Positions 22,349 through 30,014 of a stretch of DNA of 30,565 bases are shown piece by piece. The first letter of the stretch is position 1; each line of letters starts with the position of its first letter. This DNA is from a virus: positions 1 to 30,565 of the IMG/VR virus record IMGVR_UViG_3300028392_000215; one strand, written 5' to 3'. Below the pieces are notes generated by a model. It was not told the origin of the DNA. It did not search any database and worked only from the letters and a program-made list of their open reading frames with translations. The position numbers and the translations under genes are program-made.

Positions 22349-22940
22349 GTTGTTGATACAAGTTATCAATTGTGCCATCGTTGTCAATGATGGCGTCAAA
22401 ATCAGTGCCGGCCCAGCTGGTTTCGCTGGAGTGAATGTTGTTTTCAGCTAACCAGGCTGTGGCATTTACGCTGCCACGGTTTGCTTGAGCTGCAATATCA
22501 TACCAATGAGGAGTAATTCCACGTTGTATCCAAATAATTTTGCCACCTTGCTGTTTAAGACCTGATATTTCGTTGGGGAAACGACAATCTGTTATGACAA
22601 TGTTGTCTCTGCTGGCACGTATCTTGTTTTCCAAGCTGGCAATCCACATGTCATCATGGAATCCTTGTCGAATAACTTCAGTGCCCCAATATTGTAGTAT
22701 ATATCTAGGAGTTATATCTCGGCCCAGGCGATTGCTCCACCATTCATCTGGCTGTTCACGCCAGGCACGACTTTCAGCAGTTCTGCCTTCCAGCATGGTT
22801 CTGTCCCATCCAAACACATGAGCCACTGCATCTTTGAGACTGGCTGCAAAACTTTCCCGTCTATATCCATGAAAGTTCACTAGATAGTCAGCAGCAGTGT
22901 CTTTGCCACTGCCAATAAACCCACAAATTCCTATAATCAT
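22329..22940 (-). CDS. 1: Deoxynucleoside monophosphate kinase (gp1-like)
   Basis: 203 aa, P-loop kinase. Residues 7-16 (GFIGSGKDTA) are the Walker A loop. LKDAVAHVFGWD and a Trp-rich lid region (QPDEWWSNRLG) follow, then TDCRFPNE at about 117-124, the conserved D-x-R-F-x-N-E strand of the T4 dNMP kinase family. It phosphorylates dNMPs to dNDPs for phage DNA synthesis. Its ATG at 22940 directly abuts the U-tract of a terminator; the only Shine-Dalgarno-like bases, AAGGGG, lie inside that hairpin. The gene therefore depends on read-through and may be translated only when the hairpin opens. Confidence 0.85.
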   Translation of the reverse strand: MIIGICGFIGSGKDTAADYLVNFHGYRRESFAASLKDAVAHVFGWDRTMLEGRTAESRAWREQPDEWWSNRLGRDITPRYILQYWGTEVIRQGFHDDMWIASLENKIRASRDNIVITDCRFPNEISGLKQQGGKIIWIQRGITPHWYDIAAQANRGSVNATAWLAENNIHSSETSWAGTDFDAIIDNDGTIDNLYQQLKNLVQ

Positions 22941-22946
22941 AAAAAA

Positions 22947-22960
22947 GCCCCTTGCGGGGC
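22947..22960 (-). terminator. Terminator/attenuator hairpin touching the dNMP kinase ATG
   Basis: GCCCC-GCAA-GGGGC then TTTTTT on the minus strand: a 5-bp GC stem with a GNRA tetraloop. It ends the gp13-like transcript. The T-run ends exactly at the ATG of the dNMP kinase, and AAGGGG in loop and 3' arm is the only candidate ribosome-binding site. Confidence 0.8.
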
Positions 22961-22970
22961 AATTTTAACA

Positions 22971-23882
22971 TTAACCTGTTATCCAAGTCAAGGGCTGTGA
23001 TCCATCAACATAGGTTTTTAAGTCCTCTTCCAGCTTGATCATTTCTTCTTTGGCTTCTGCCACCATGGCTGCACCATTTAATTGTGTGCCGCCCTGTGGG
23101 CCAGTGATCTGACTAAACTTGCTGTAGGCCTGTCCTAATAACATCTTACTGAAACTGTAGGAATATTCCTGTAACCAAGGAAATGCATATGTATCGTTTA
23201 GCAACATCTGATCTGGTTTGATGTTGTATATCCAAAGCAACACTGATTCCTGTTGGTCTAACGGAGGATTGTGTCCTTGATATGGCATTTTACGCACAAC
23301 CGTTAGCTTTTTAGTAACTGGATTAAATGTAAAGTTCATGTAACCACCAAACATGGTCATGGCCAATTTTTGATAACTTACAAATAGCTCATAATTTACT
23401 AACCCACCTACACGTCCTGCAGTCAACATGTAAGTGTTTAAGTATCCTGACGCAAATGGTTCAAATTGGCTTGCTGTTGTTCCAGTTACACTGCCAATAC
23501 CACGACGGAAAATAGCTCTTACTGTTTGCACTTCGCTTGGTAGGATGTACTCTTGTGTTTCTGGCATTAATTGTAAATGAGCATAACTTTCTTCCACTGA
23601 GTTTTGTGCCCGCTGGCGATACTTTACCAGTGATTGTTTAATGGCCATAGCATAATGTTCATTTTCTAATTCAACATCAACTAATCCATCTCCTAAACGC
23701 ATACGCACATAGTCAGTAATGGCGGCTCTTTGGGCATCACTGGTAGTATAGTCCGTTGGATCATATGCAATATGTCCTGCTCCGGTACCTGTAGCCGGAT
23801 CAAACAGGCTTTTAGCTCCAAAGTTTTCGTGAGCATCAAAGCCTGTTTCTTGTGTTGGGGTATTTGGATACGTGGTTGCCAT
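22971..23882 (-). CDS. 13: Neck protein (gp13-like)
   Basis: 303 aa, near the size of T4 gp13 (309 aa). T4 gp13 joins the gp14 ring that seals the filled head and accepts the tail. The assignment rests on size, context (gp14- and gp15-like genes 2-5 kb away, late box) and resemblance to proteins I recall from marine T4-like phages annotated as neck proteins. Visible features: a Thr/Pro-rich N-terminus, a helical region with VRMRLGDGLVDVELENEHY and VKYRQRAQNSVEESY (residues 60-100), a central RRGIGSVTGTTASQFEPF, aromatic beta part (YELFVSYQKLAM, YMNFTFNP), and a C-terminal helix EAKEEMIKLEEDL. No enzyme motif. Which neck protein it is remains less certain than that it is structural. Confidence 0.6.
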   Translation of the reverse strand: MATTYPNTPTQETGFDAHENFGAKSLFDPATGTGAGHIAYDPTDYTTSDAQRAAITDYVRMRLGDGLVDVELENEHYAMAIKQSLVKYRQRAQNSVEESYAHLQLMPETQEYILPSEVQTVRAIFRRGIGSVTGTTASQFEPFASGYLNTYMLTAGRVGGLVNYELFVSYQKLAMTMFGGYMNFTFNPVTKKLTVVRKMPYQGHNPPLDQQESVLLWIYNIKPDQMLLNDTYAFPWLQEYSYSFSKMLLGQAYSKFSQITGPQGGTQLNGAAMVAEAKEEMIKLEEDLKTYVDGSQPLTWITG

Positions 23883-23899
23883 ACTATTCCTATATCCAA

Positions 23900-23907
23900 T
23901 ATTTATG
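23900..23907 (-). promoter_or_regulatory. Late promoter box for the gp13-like gene
   Basis: CATAAATA, 17 nt before the ATG at 23882, with TAGGAA as a weak ribosome-binding site. It lies just after the stop of the upstream 388-aa gene. Confidence 0.6.
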
Positions 23908-23915
23908 CTGGTTCG

Positions 23916-25082
23916 TTACGCAACCCTGAGTAGAACTACATCTATACCAATACGCCCGTTTAATTTAGTTTCGGTTGCTTTGATATCATCCAAGAACTTG
24001 CGTAACTGTACTTTGCTGGCTTTGGCAAACTCTTTGAGCTTGTCTTCGGGCTTACGTAGCGTCTTACTGGTGCTTTTATCAGTGTTGTAGCCTGTAATGC
24101 TGGTGCCCTTGACGCCCAATGTTTGATATTCTGCCGAGATATACTTACCAAGTTTCCTGGTCTTGACGTTATAGACCCAAAGCTCTGTGGATCCAACAAT
24201 GTCTGCAGGATTGATTGACACGATCTTGAGAGTCTTATCCTCTTTTGCGTACTTGAGCTTTGCAACCTGCTTTTCTTTACTAGGAGCCTTCTTAACACGA
24301 GCTTTCTTAGTCGCTTTTTTGACTCCGCGGTACTGTTCGATTGCTGTAAGTAGGTCATTGATCCATCCTGTCATGCGTTTAAAGTCAGCAGCCTTGTAAT
24401 GACTGTAGCCTTCTCGTACTTGTTCATCAGTTCGACTTTGAGCCAGTTCAAGTTCAGCTTTGCGTCTCATGTACAAATCTTCGTATTTGTTCAATTGACT
24501 CTGAACCACGTTGTTGGCAACTAAAAAGTCATAGGGTTTGAATGATGTTTTGACATTTTCAATGCATTCATCATAATGTCCCTCAAGCTCTCCAATGATC
24601 TCGCTGGTTTTTTCATTTAATCTGTCTTGAATTGTGGGACGATGGTAAACCTGTTCGGCAGTGGCTATTTTGGGCAACTCTTCGGGCTCTGCTTTATCAA
24701 TAACATTCTGTACGCTGTCGATGATAAACTCAATGTGCCTTCCACGGAATGTCATACCTGCACGATGTGCCATGATCAAACTACACACTGTCATGGGCAA
24801 CAGCCTATCACCAGCACGATTAAACGCACGAACTTCGTCAATGCTGAGTTTGCTGTTCTTTTGAAGCCAATCTATCACATGCTTTTTGCAATCTTTTTGA
24901 TTGTAGTAGTAGTTGTAGTAGTAAAAGCTTTTACGCAAACGGCTATCGAACTTTTCGTTGTCCCAATCCACAGATTCGGGTGGCCATTCAGGCTCGGGCC
25001 CTGTGTATTTCTCATCAGCAAATGCGACCCTTGCAGCACGTGGTGCCTTAGATTTAATCTTAATTCCTGCTACTGTTGCCAT
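23916..25082 (-). CDS. Conserved phage protein of unknown function (388 aa)
   Basis: No family recognised. The N-terminal ~70 residues are basic and include a Tyr/Asn-rich run (residues 54-61, YYYNYYYN) encoded by a TAG/TAT-like triplet repeat in DNA. Residues 70-240 look helical (FIIDSVQNVIDKA, NEKTSEIIGELEGHYDECI, MRRKAELELAQSRTDEQV), followed by a Lys-rich linker (KKATKKARVKKAPSKEK) and a C-terminal part rich in beta strands (LKIVSINPADIVGSTELWVYNV, LGKYISAEYQTLGVKG). That last part could be a small beta-barrel binding domain. AAGGAG stands 8 nt before the ATG at 25082. The basic linker suggests nucleic-acid contact, but this is inference. Confidence 0.68.
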   Translation of the reverse strand: MATVAGIKIKSKAPRAARVAFADEKYTGPEPEWPPESVDWDNEKFDSRLRKSFYYYNYYYNQKDCKKHVIDWLQKNSKLSIDEVRAFNRAGDRLLPMTVCSLIMAHRAGMTFRGRHIEFIIDSVQNVIDKAEPEELPKIATAEQVYHRPTIQDRLNEKTSEIIGELEGHYDECIENVKTSFKPYDFLVANNVVQSQLNKYEDLYMRRKAELELAQSRTDEQVREGYSHYKAADFKRMTGWINDLLTAIEQYRGVKKATKKARVKKAPSKEKQVAKLKYAKEDKTLKIVSINPADIVGSTELWVYNVKTRKLGKYISAEYQTLGVKGTSITGYNTDKSTSKTLRKPEDKLKEFAKASKVQLRKFLDDIKATETKLNGRIGIDVVLLRVA

Positions 25083-25111
25083 TATGCATACTCCTTGATA
25101 ACATTAAACAT

Positions 25112-25540
25112 TTAGTCCTCGAGTGCTCGTCTCACAACAATTTCTTGTTTTGCAAACGCATCTAGTTCCCATGGTTGATCTATATACTTGGTCTTTTTGG
25201 TATACTTTTTGCCCATCCACATGCGTGATTCTCTGGGCAAAAATTTCATCATGCCTTTGGCCAGTTGTCGCACATGCACCATTTCATGAGCCAATGTTGT
25301 TGCCATGTCCAGCAGTTTGACTTCGGTCAAACGCTTGGGTGGACGAATCAAAATAACGTAGCAATCAGCAAAGTCTATGTGCATGGTGGCACCATGAAAA
25401 TCATTGGGCGTGTCACTTGTGACTTTGACCAATACTGCTCGCTTGCTGTTAGTTAGACCCAATTGCCCAATCATTGATGGCATCAAGGCATCTAAAAACT
25501 TGCGAGTACGTGTGTTTGTGGCTTCAATTTTGTATTCCAT
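25112..25540 (-). CDS. SprT-like zinc metalloprotease
   Basis: 142 aa. The zincin motif HEMVH is at residues 85-89 (TTLAHEMVHVRQLAKG), with catalytic Glu86 and zinc ligands His85 and His89. A Glu at 125 in PWELDAFA is in the right place to be the third ligand of the SprT/gluzincin type. The N-terminal half is beta-rich (AVLVKVTSD, CYVILIRPPK), as expected before the active-site helix. SprT/Spartan proteins cut proteins bound to DNA. It lies beside a putative neck gene and a protein of unknown function, so it could act in replication repair or in maturation. A TATAATAC box ends 4 nt before the ATG, with no clear Shine-Dalgarno. Confidence 0.78.
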   Translation of the reverse strand: MEYKIEATNTRTRKFLDALMPSMIGQLGLTNSKRAVLVKVTSDTPNDFHGATMHIDFADCYVILIRPPKRLTEVKLLDMATTLAHEMVHVRQLAKGMMKFLPRESRMWMGKKYTKKTKYIDQPWELDAFAKQEIVVRRALED

Positions 25541-25579
25541 AACTGTATTATAACATCACATTCATTTATTGATCCAAAT

Positions 25580-25843
25580 TTAGTACATTAATGCGGCCAT
25601 TACTGTCCATTGCTCAAATGTAGTAATAGCTTCTACGTACTTGACTTCCAATTCTGTGTACTTTTGTGTTAATTTATCCCTGCGTCTGCAATTCACCATT
25701 TCTTTATCCATTTCTGTGTAAATTTCTCGACAGTTTTTATAGAACTTGTACAAAGTACTACGGGCACGTATGTCCAACGAAGAGGAAACTGACTTCAACA
25801 GTTGTTCCAACTTTACACTATGTGCCTCGTGGTGTTCTTGCAT
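25580..25843 (-). CDS. Small helical protein, unknown function
   Basis: 87 aa. Not recognised. It is charged and very likely all-helical: residues 9-30 (VKLEQLLKSVSSSLD), 30-60 (TLYKFYKNCREIYTEMDKEM) and 58-85 (RRRDKLTQKYTELEVKYVEAI) form amphipathic helices that could pair as a coiled-coil hairpin. There are two Cys but no metal motif. It is the last gene of the minus-strand block and diverges from the gp14-like gene. A TATAATAG box (25850-25857) lies 6 nt before the ATG at 25843. Confidence 0.58.
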   Translation of the reverse strand: MQEHHEAHSVKLEQLLKSVSSSLDIRARSTLYKFYKNCREIYTEMDKEMVNCRRRDKLTQKYTELEVKYVEAITTFEQWTVMAALMY

Positions 25844-25868
25844 ATGTATCTATTATACGATAAAACGG

Positions 25869-25876
25869 ATTAAATA
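25869..25876 (+). promoter_or_regulatory. Late promoter box for gp14-like gene, and TTG start context
   Basis: ATTAAATA on the plus strand, 20 nt before the start at 25897. AGGGG (25886-25890) stands 6 nt before the TTG at 25897, which supports TTG as the initiator. Confidence 0.5.
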
Positions 25877-25896
25877 GTTAATTACAGGGGAATATC

Positions 25897-27072
25897 TTGA
25901 GCAGGCTCAGTTTATGGAAAGATGGCAGACACTCAAACGATTACAAGTTCATGGACCGACGCATCAGCGAAATGTTCACACTTGGTGGTACTGGCATATT
26001 AGTCAACAAATATCTCGGACCAATAGAACAAACAGGCAGTACTGATCCAACCAAGCCCAATTACACCACACAAAGTGAACTGAACATTCAAGATCTGCTG
26101 TGGATTGAAAATAGAGATCGAAAGTATGATCAAGATGTTTACAAAATGCGTGGCATCTATCAACGCGGTGATCAAGACTTTGATCTGAGCCAATTTGGTC
26201 TGTTCCTACAAACCGGCACAATCTTTATGGTGTTCCATTTACGTGACATGGTAGACACATTGGGTCGTAAACTAATGTCCGGCGATGTGTTGGAGCTAGA
26301 GCACTTAAAAGATTATGATGCACTAAATGAAGATGTGCCCGCGGCACTGAAACGTTATTATGTTGTGGGCGATACCAGTTTTGCCAGTGAAGGATTTGGC
26401 CCAAGTTGGTGGCCTCATCTATGGCGTGTCAAACTCAACCCATTAGTGGACAGTCAAGAATACAAAGACATCTTGGACAAGATCAAAGCTGGACCCAATA
26501 CCAACACTCCAGTGGGTCAAATTCTCAGTACCTACAATACAATGTTAAACATCAATCAGGCTGTTATTGCTCAAGCCGAACTAGATGTTCCAAAGTCAGG
26601 ATACGATACCAGCAAGTTCTACACCATGCCAACTAATGAAGATGGCACAAGGCCATCAGGTGATCCAGTAACTATAGACAGCAACATCATTACAGCAGAC
26701 AACACTGCACCCAGTGCTGATACTGGTGTTGGAAGTCCAATAAGCAAAATAGAAGGATACCTGACAGGAGATGGCATTGCTCCCAACGGATTGGTCACCG
26801 GATCTGGTATTGCTTTCCCGGATAATCCTGGACAGGGAGACTATTTCTTGCGTTTAGATTACTTGCCCAATAGATTATTCCGCTTCTCAGGCAGTCGTTG
26901 GGCCAAGATTGAAGACAGTGTACGCACCAACTTGACCCCAGGGGCCACAGATAATAAGACACAACGTGCAGGATATGTAAATAACACTAATACATACACA
27001 GATGCAGAAGGTCATACTCACAATGAGTTGCAACCACTGAGTCGGATACTAACACCCAAGGCAGATAATTAA
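25897..27072 (+). CDS. 14: Neck protein (gp14-like) with C-terminal extension
   Basis: 391 aa from a TTG (SD AGGGG 6 nt upstream; the next in-frame ATG at 25951 would delete LSLWKDG...NDYKF, which looks conserved). T4 gp14 is 256 aa and forms the neck with gp13. Resemblance to T4 gp14 is weak but consistent: DQDVYKMRGIYQ near 78-90 against its MRGVELYYV, and LMSGDVLELEHLKDYD near 126-141, then WWPHLWRVKLNPLVDSQE (171-188), against its EGDLIYFPMDN...LFEINWVEPYDP. The gene leads directly into gp15 (1-nt overlap). Residues 290-345 carry an extra module with PGQGDYFLRL...FRFSGSRWAKIED, like the repeats in the sheath protein. Call is by order and pattern, moderately sure. Confidence 0.6.
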   Translation: MSRLSLWKDGRHSNDYKFMDRRISEMFTLGGTGILVNKYLGPIEQTGSTDPTKPNYTTQSELNIQDLLWIENRDRKYDQDVYKMRGIYQRGDQDFDLSQFGLFLQTGTIFMVFHLRDMVDTLGRKLMSGDVLELEHLKDYDALNEDVPAALKRYYVVGDTSFASEGFGPSWWPHLWRVKLNPLVDSQEYKDILDKIKAGPNTNTPVGQILSTYNTMLNINQAVIAQAELDVPKSGYDTSKFYTMPTNEDGTRPSGDPVTIDSNIITADNTAPSADTGVGSPISKIEGYLTGDGIAPNGLVTGSGIAFPDNPGQGDYFLRLDYLPNRLFRFSGSRWAKIEDSVRTNLTPGATDNKTQRAGYVNNTNTYTDAEGHTHNELQPLSRILTPKADN

Positions 27073-28445
27073 TGGCAGTACAATTTGTTTACGACGGCCA
27101 GCTTCGTCGATTTGTGACACAATTCATTCGCATGGTGTCAAACTTTCAAGTTGAATTTGGCAAGGACACTGATGGCAATCGCACACTGCAAACTGTGCCT
27201 GTTTATTACGGAGATGTAAGCAGACAAGCGGCCATGATATTGCGTAACAACAGTGAAAATAGTTTGAATACTGTACCTGCCATGGCCGCATACATAAGTG
27301 CATTGTCCTATGACCGAGAACGTGTACAAAATCCCTATCATGAAAGCATCATGCGTGTACGCGAACGCACTTACGATGCAGGATCAGAAACTTACCAACA
27401 ATCTCAAGATGGCATTTATACCGTTGAACGACTAATGCCCGCTCCGTACAAATTGACCATGAAATTGGACATATGGACCAGTAACACTGAACAGAAACAT
27501 CAGTTAATTGAACAAATTACACCTTTGTTCAATCCTGGATTGGAAATACAAAGCACAGACAATTACATTGATTGGAGCAGTCTCAGTGTGGTGTTGCTAA
27601 CTGACATTGCCTACAGCAGTAGAACAGTGCCTTCAGGATCAGATGAAAGCATTGACATTGCCACATTGACCTTTGAATTGCCAATTTGGATCACCTTACC
27701 AGCCAAGGTCAAGAAGATGGGAGTTGTTGCTCAAATCATTGCCAGCGTGTACGATGCAACTGGCGATGTAAGCCCAGAATTCCTAACTACGGCTCAAGGA
27801 CTCATGTTCCAACAACGATTTACTCCCATGAACTACAAAACTGTATTGCTGGGCAATAAATTAATATTGTACAAAGAATCAGCCAGTCAAAGCGGCAACA
27901 ATGTCTATGGTACCAAAATAAAATGGCGTGATTTGGTAAACTTATATGGTCCATTGACCAATGGCATTAGTCAAGTTAGACTGACTTTTGAATACCCCGA
28001 TGGTCAACATGAGATTGTTGGCACGGTTGCATATGACCCAACTGATGATGCACAACTACTGTTTACGCCATTTAACGCCACCTTGCCAGCAAATACATTG
28101 ACTGCGGTAACAGCAATTATTGATCCATACAATGTCACTGTGGACAGTAACATATTATCCCCTGCCACTGGCACAAGATATTTGATATTGAATCCAATTG
28201 GCGATGTAAATTCCATGCCTGCAGCGGCTTGGGCAGGCACAAGTGGCACAAATCTAGTGGCCAATGCCAATGACATCATTGAATGGAACGGCAGTTATTG
28301 GACTGTTAGTTTTGACAGTGCTCAATCAGGAATACAGTATGTGTCCAATTTAACAACCACGGTGCAATATCGTTGGACTGGTCAGGAGTGGACCAAAAGC
28401 TACGAAGGATTGTATTCAGCAGGATCGTGGAGTCTGGTGCTGTAA
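27072..28445 (+). CDS. 15: Tail sheath stabiliser/completion protein (gp15-like)
   Basis: 457 aa against 272 in T4. T4 gp15 forms the ring that ends the tail and attaches to the neck. The first ~225 residues match the T4 pattern: FVYDGQLRRFVTQFIRMVSNFQVEF (T4 FYNSSFRRYATLMGDLFSNIQI; described here as residues 5-28), a TVPVYYGDVSRQA segment against VPITYASKE, then PAPYKLTMKLDIWT with EQITPLFNPG against PIKMIYELSIFT with EQILPYFQP. The C-terminal ~180 residues are an addition, ending in two W-containing repeats (IIEWNGSYWTVSF, YRWTGQEWTKSYEG). It overlaps gp14 by 1 nt (TAATG) and the next gene by 1 nt. Confidence 0.85.
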   Translation: MAVQFVYDGQLRRFVTQFIRMVSNFQVEFGKDTDGNRTLQTVPVYYGDVSRQAAMILRNNSENSLNTVPAMAAYISALSYDRERVQNPYHESIMRVRERTYDAGSETYQQSQDGIYTVERLMPAPYKLTMKLDIWTSNTEQKHQLIEQITPLFNPGLEIQSTDNYIDWSSLSVVLLTDIAYSSRTVPSGSDESIDIATLTFELPIWITLPAKVKKMGVVAQIIASVYDATGDVSPEFLTTAQGLMFQQRFTPMNYKTVLLGNKLILYKESASQSGNNVYGTKIKWRDLVNLYGPLTNGISQVRLTFEYPDGQHEIVGTVAYDPTDDAQLLFTPFNATLPANTLTAVTAIIDPYNVTVDSNILSPATGTRYLILNPIGDVNSMPAAAWAGTSGTNLVANANDIIEWNGSYWTVSFDSAQSGIQYVSNLTTTVQYRWTGQEWTKSYEGLYSAGSWSLVL

Positions 28446-28876
28446 TGGAAGTTGATCACACCGAAGGCGTTGGTGCATTGATTTACGCCAAGACCACTAA
28501 CCGTTACTTATTTTTATTGCGTAACAAGAGCAAACATGCAGGGTCATGGGGAATAGTTGGCGGAAAAATTGAATCCGGCGAAACTGTAATACGGGGATTG
28601 GTAAGAGAAATACGAGAAGAAATTTGTGTTGACTACACTAACAAAAAATTTATTCCATTAGAAACATTCACTGCAGACAATCATAAATTTGTCTACTATA
28701 CATTCCTTGTCACCGTGGACGAAGAATTTGTGCCAAAACTAAACGATGAACATCGAGGATACTGTTGGGTTGAATTGAATGATTATCCAAAGCCAATGCA
28801 TCCTGGACTTTGGAGAAGTTTTAATTTTGATATTGTTAAAAAGAAGATTCGTACGTTGGAATCTATTTTAAATTAA
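28445..28876 (+). CDS. NUDIX hydrolase
   Basis: 143 aa from the ATG at 28445, which overlaps the gp15 stop by 1 nt (TAATG); an earlier start inside gp15 is unlikely. The Nudix box G-x5-E-x7-REU-x-EE is at residues 40-59 (Gly40, Glu46, Arg54, Glu55, Glu58, Glu59), so the catalytic site is intact. The fold is seen in GVGALIYAK, YLFLLRN, SWGIVGGKI and a C-terminal helix. NUDIX enzymes split nucleoside diphosphates linked to another group (for example oxidised dNTPs, ADP-ribose, NADH or capped RNA). T4 also codes for one (NudE). Placement directly after gp15 ties its expression to late genes, which is unusual for nucleotide clean-up. Confidence 0.92.
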   Translation: MEVDHTEGVGALIYAKTTNRYLFLLRNKSKHAGSWGIVGGKIESGETVIRGLVREIREEICVDYTNKKFIPLETFTADNHKFVYYTFLVTVDEEFVPKLNDEHRGYCWVELNDYPKPMHPGLWRSFNFDIVKKKIRTLESILN

Positions 28877-29265
28877 GATATATTGACAAAAATATTAATG
28901 GTGTGATATCCGCCAGCACATTCATCTATTGCTCTACCAATAATTGTACCAGGGGCCTGTGGGTCATTTAAAAAATCATACAGTGCGGTAACACTTTGTG
29001 GACATCCACTAGGGCCAATGACCAACACATCGCCTTTGCTGATTGGCCCAACCACTTCACATGTTACTCGCCCAATGACGGCAACTGTTACCACGTTTGT
29101 TCCACTTAATGAATTGTTTAATACTAAATCGGATCTATCAGTGACTACTCCGCACATGTTGGTAGAATTACCACCTGCCCGAGTGACCTCATTGTCTCCG
29201 CCAAAGGCCAGCACTGTTCCCACACCATATGCTTGATCTGCCAAAAATTTACTTGCTATATTCAT
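28873..29265 (-). CDS. Stand-alone fibre-tip domain, related to the tail fibre protein
   Basis: 130 aa. Residues 13-100 align with the C-terminal domain of the fibre gene at 30014-30565: YGVGTVLAFGGDNEVT against YEPGTVLVFGGDYEVT, CGVVTDRSDLVLNNSLSGTNVVTVAVIGRVTC against AGVVSTDPAHLMNGGLQGANVVALGLTGRVPC (each shown only in part), then GPISKGDVLVIG against GPVNKGTVLVTS. This beta-rich domain resembles the autoproteolytic or chaperone-like end domains of phage tail fibres. As a free protein it may be a fibre-tip subunit or a fibre assembly factor. It overlaps the NUDIX gene by 4 nt, tail to tail. Confidence 0.65.
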   Translation of the reverse strand: MNIASKFLADQAYGVGTVLAFGGDNEVTRAGGNSTNMCGVVTDRSDLVLNNSLSGTNVVTVAVIGRVTCEVVGPISKGDVLVIGPSGCPQSVTALYDFLNDPQAPGTIIGRAIDECAGGYHTINIFVNIS

Positions 29266-29273
29266 GTGTTTGC

Positions 29274-30014
29274 TTATATATCAGCTTCTAACACAAAGCC
29301 TCTAAAATCAACTTGTCTTAAGTTTGGTAACTTGGCCAAATCCTCATGCATCCAGTAGTTCTGCGTGGGCATGACACGTACAAAATCCACATCTGGATAT
29401 GTTTTTATCACCATGGTTAGTGTATTGGCCCAAAATTTTCCGTTGTCTTGTTGTTGTGTACTAGGTGCATACCCTGCAGTATCTTTGTAAACATTATTGA
29501 CAGGCCCCATTCCGTGATCACTATCGTATCCCAACAAGAACACTCGTGTGTGCCCGTCAAAGCAGGCCAAATATGCGGCAGTTGCACCAGCATCAAATGC
29601 TGGATTTTGCGGAGTTAAGTAAAATTTACCGGGGTATTCTATAATATGTTGAGCATTGGTGTAGACAATATGATCGTTTACATATGTGGAATTGGCCAAT
29701 TCTGCAATTATGTCAGTGCCAGTTGCAACCAAAAAGTCTGGTGTAAAATCTCTATATAGTGCATTACATCCATAACTTTGTAATTTATCCACAGCCAACA
29801 CACCGCCTTGATGTCTGGCAATATGTGTCAAATCAAATCCCACACGACTTTCCCCGTTGCCAATGGCAATAGCCTGTCCAGTGGTGTGAGTGTTGGTAAT
29901 TTGATTTTGGACTGCTTCTGTTTCGGGCATCCATTGATTATTTTCCAGTGTCAAACTGGTCACAATTGACTCTCCCGAGTAAGAACTTCTATATATCTGT
30001 CGTAATTTTTGCAT
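29274..30014 (-). CDS. Rossmann-like protein with GNGES motif, possible transferase
   Basis: 246 aa. Residues 48-58 (AIAIGNGESRVG) form a glycine motif after a strand; SYGCNALYRDF is at 80-90 and FLLGYDSDHG at 159-168. The G-N-G-x-S start followed by a GCN-x-x-Y segment is similar in layout to family GT42 sialyltransferases and to DUF115-type proteins, but this is weak. I recall close relatives as hypothetical proteins in marine T4-like phages. It lies between two copies of the fibre-tip domain and overlaps the fibre gene by 1 nt (TAATG), so it may glycosylate or assemble the fibre. Could equally be a structural protein with a Rossmann fold. Confidence 0.6.
   Translation of the reverse strand: MQKLRQIYRSSYSGESIVTSLTLENNQWMPETEAVQNQITNTHTTGQAIAIGNGESRVGFDLTHIARHQGGVLAVDKLQSYGCNALYRDFTPDFLVATGTDIIAELANSTYVNDHIVYTNAQHIIEYPGKFYLTPQNPAFDAGATAAYLACFDGHTRVFLLGYDSDHGMGPVNNVYKDTAGYAPSTQQQDNGKFWANTLTMVIKTYPDVDFVRVMPTQNYWMHEDLAKLPNLRQVDFRGFVLEADI

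Noticed and set aside
24895-24930. Tyr/Asn triplet run as a programmed-slippage or regulatory repeat
   Set aside because: It is short, stays in frame and encodes YYYNYYYN within a normal ORF; nothing else points to slippage.
28373-28444. Upstream ATG inside gp15 for the NUDIX gene
   Set aside because: It would add 24 residues in another frame of gp15; the TAATG junction at 28445 is the pattern used elsewhere in this phage.
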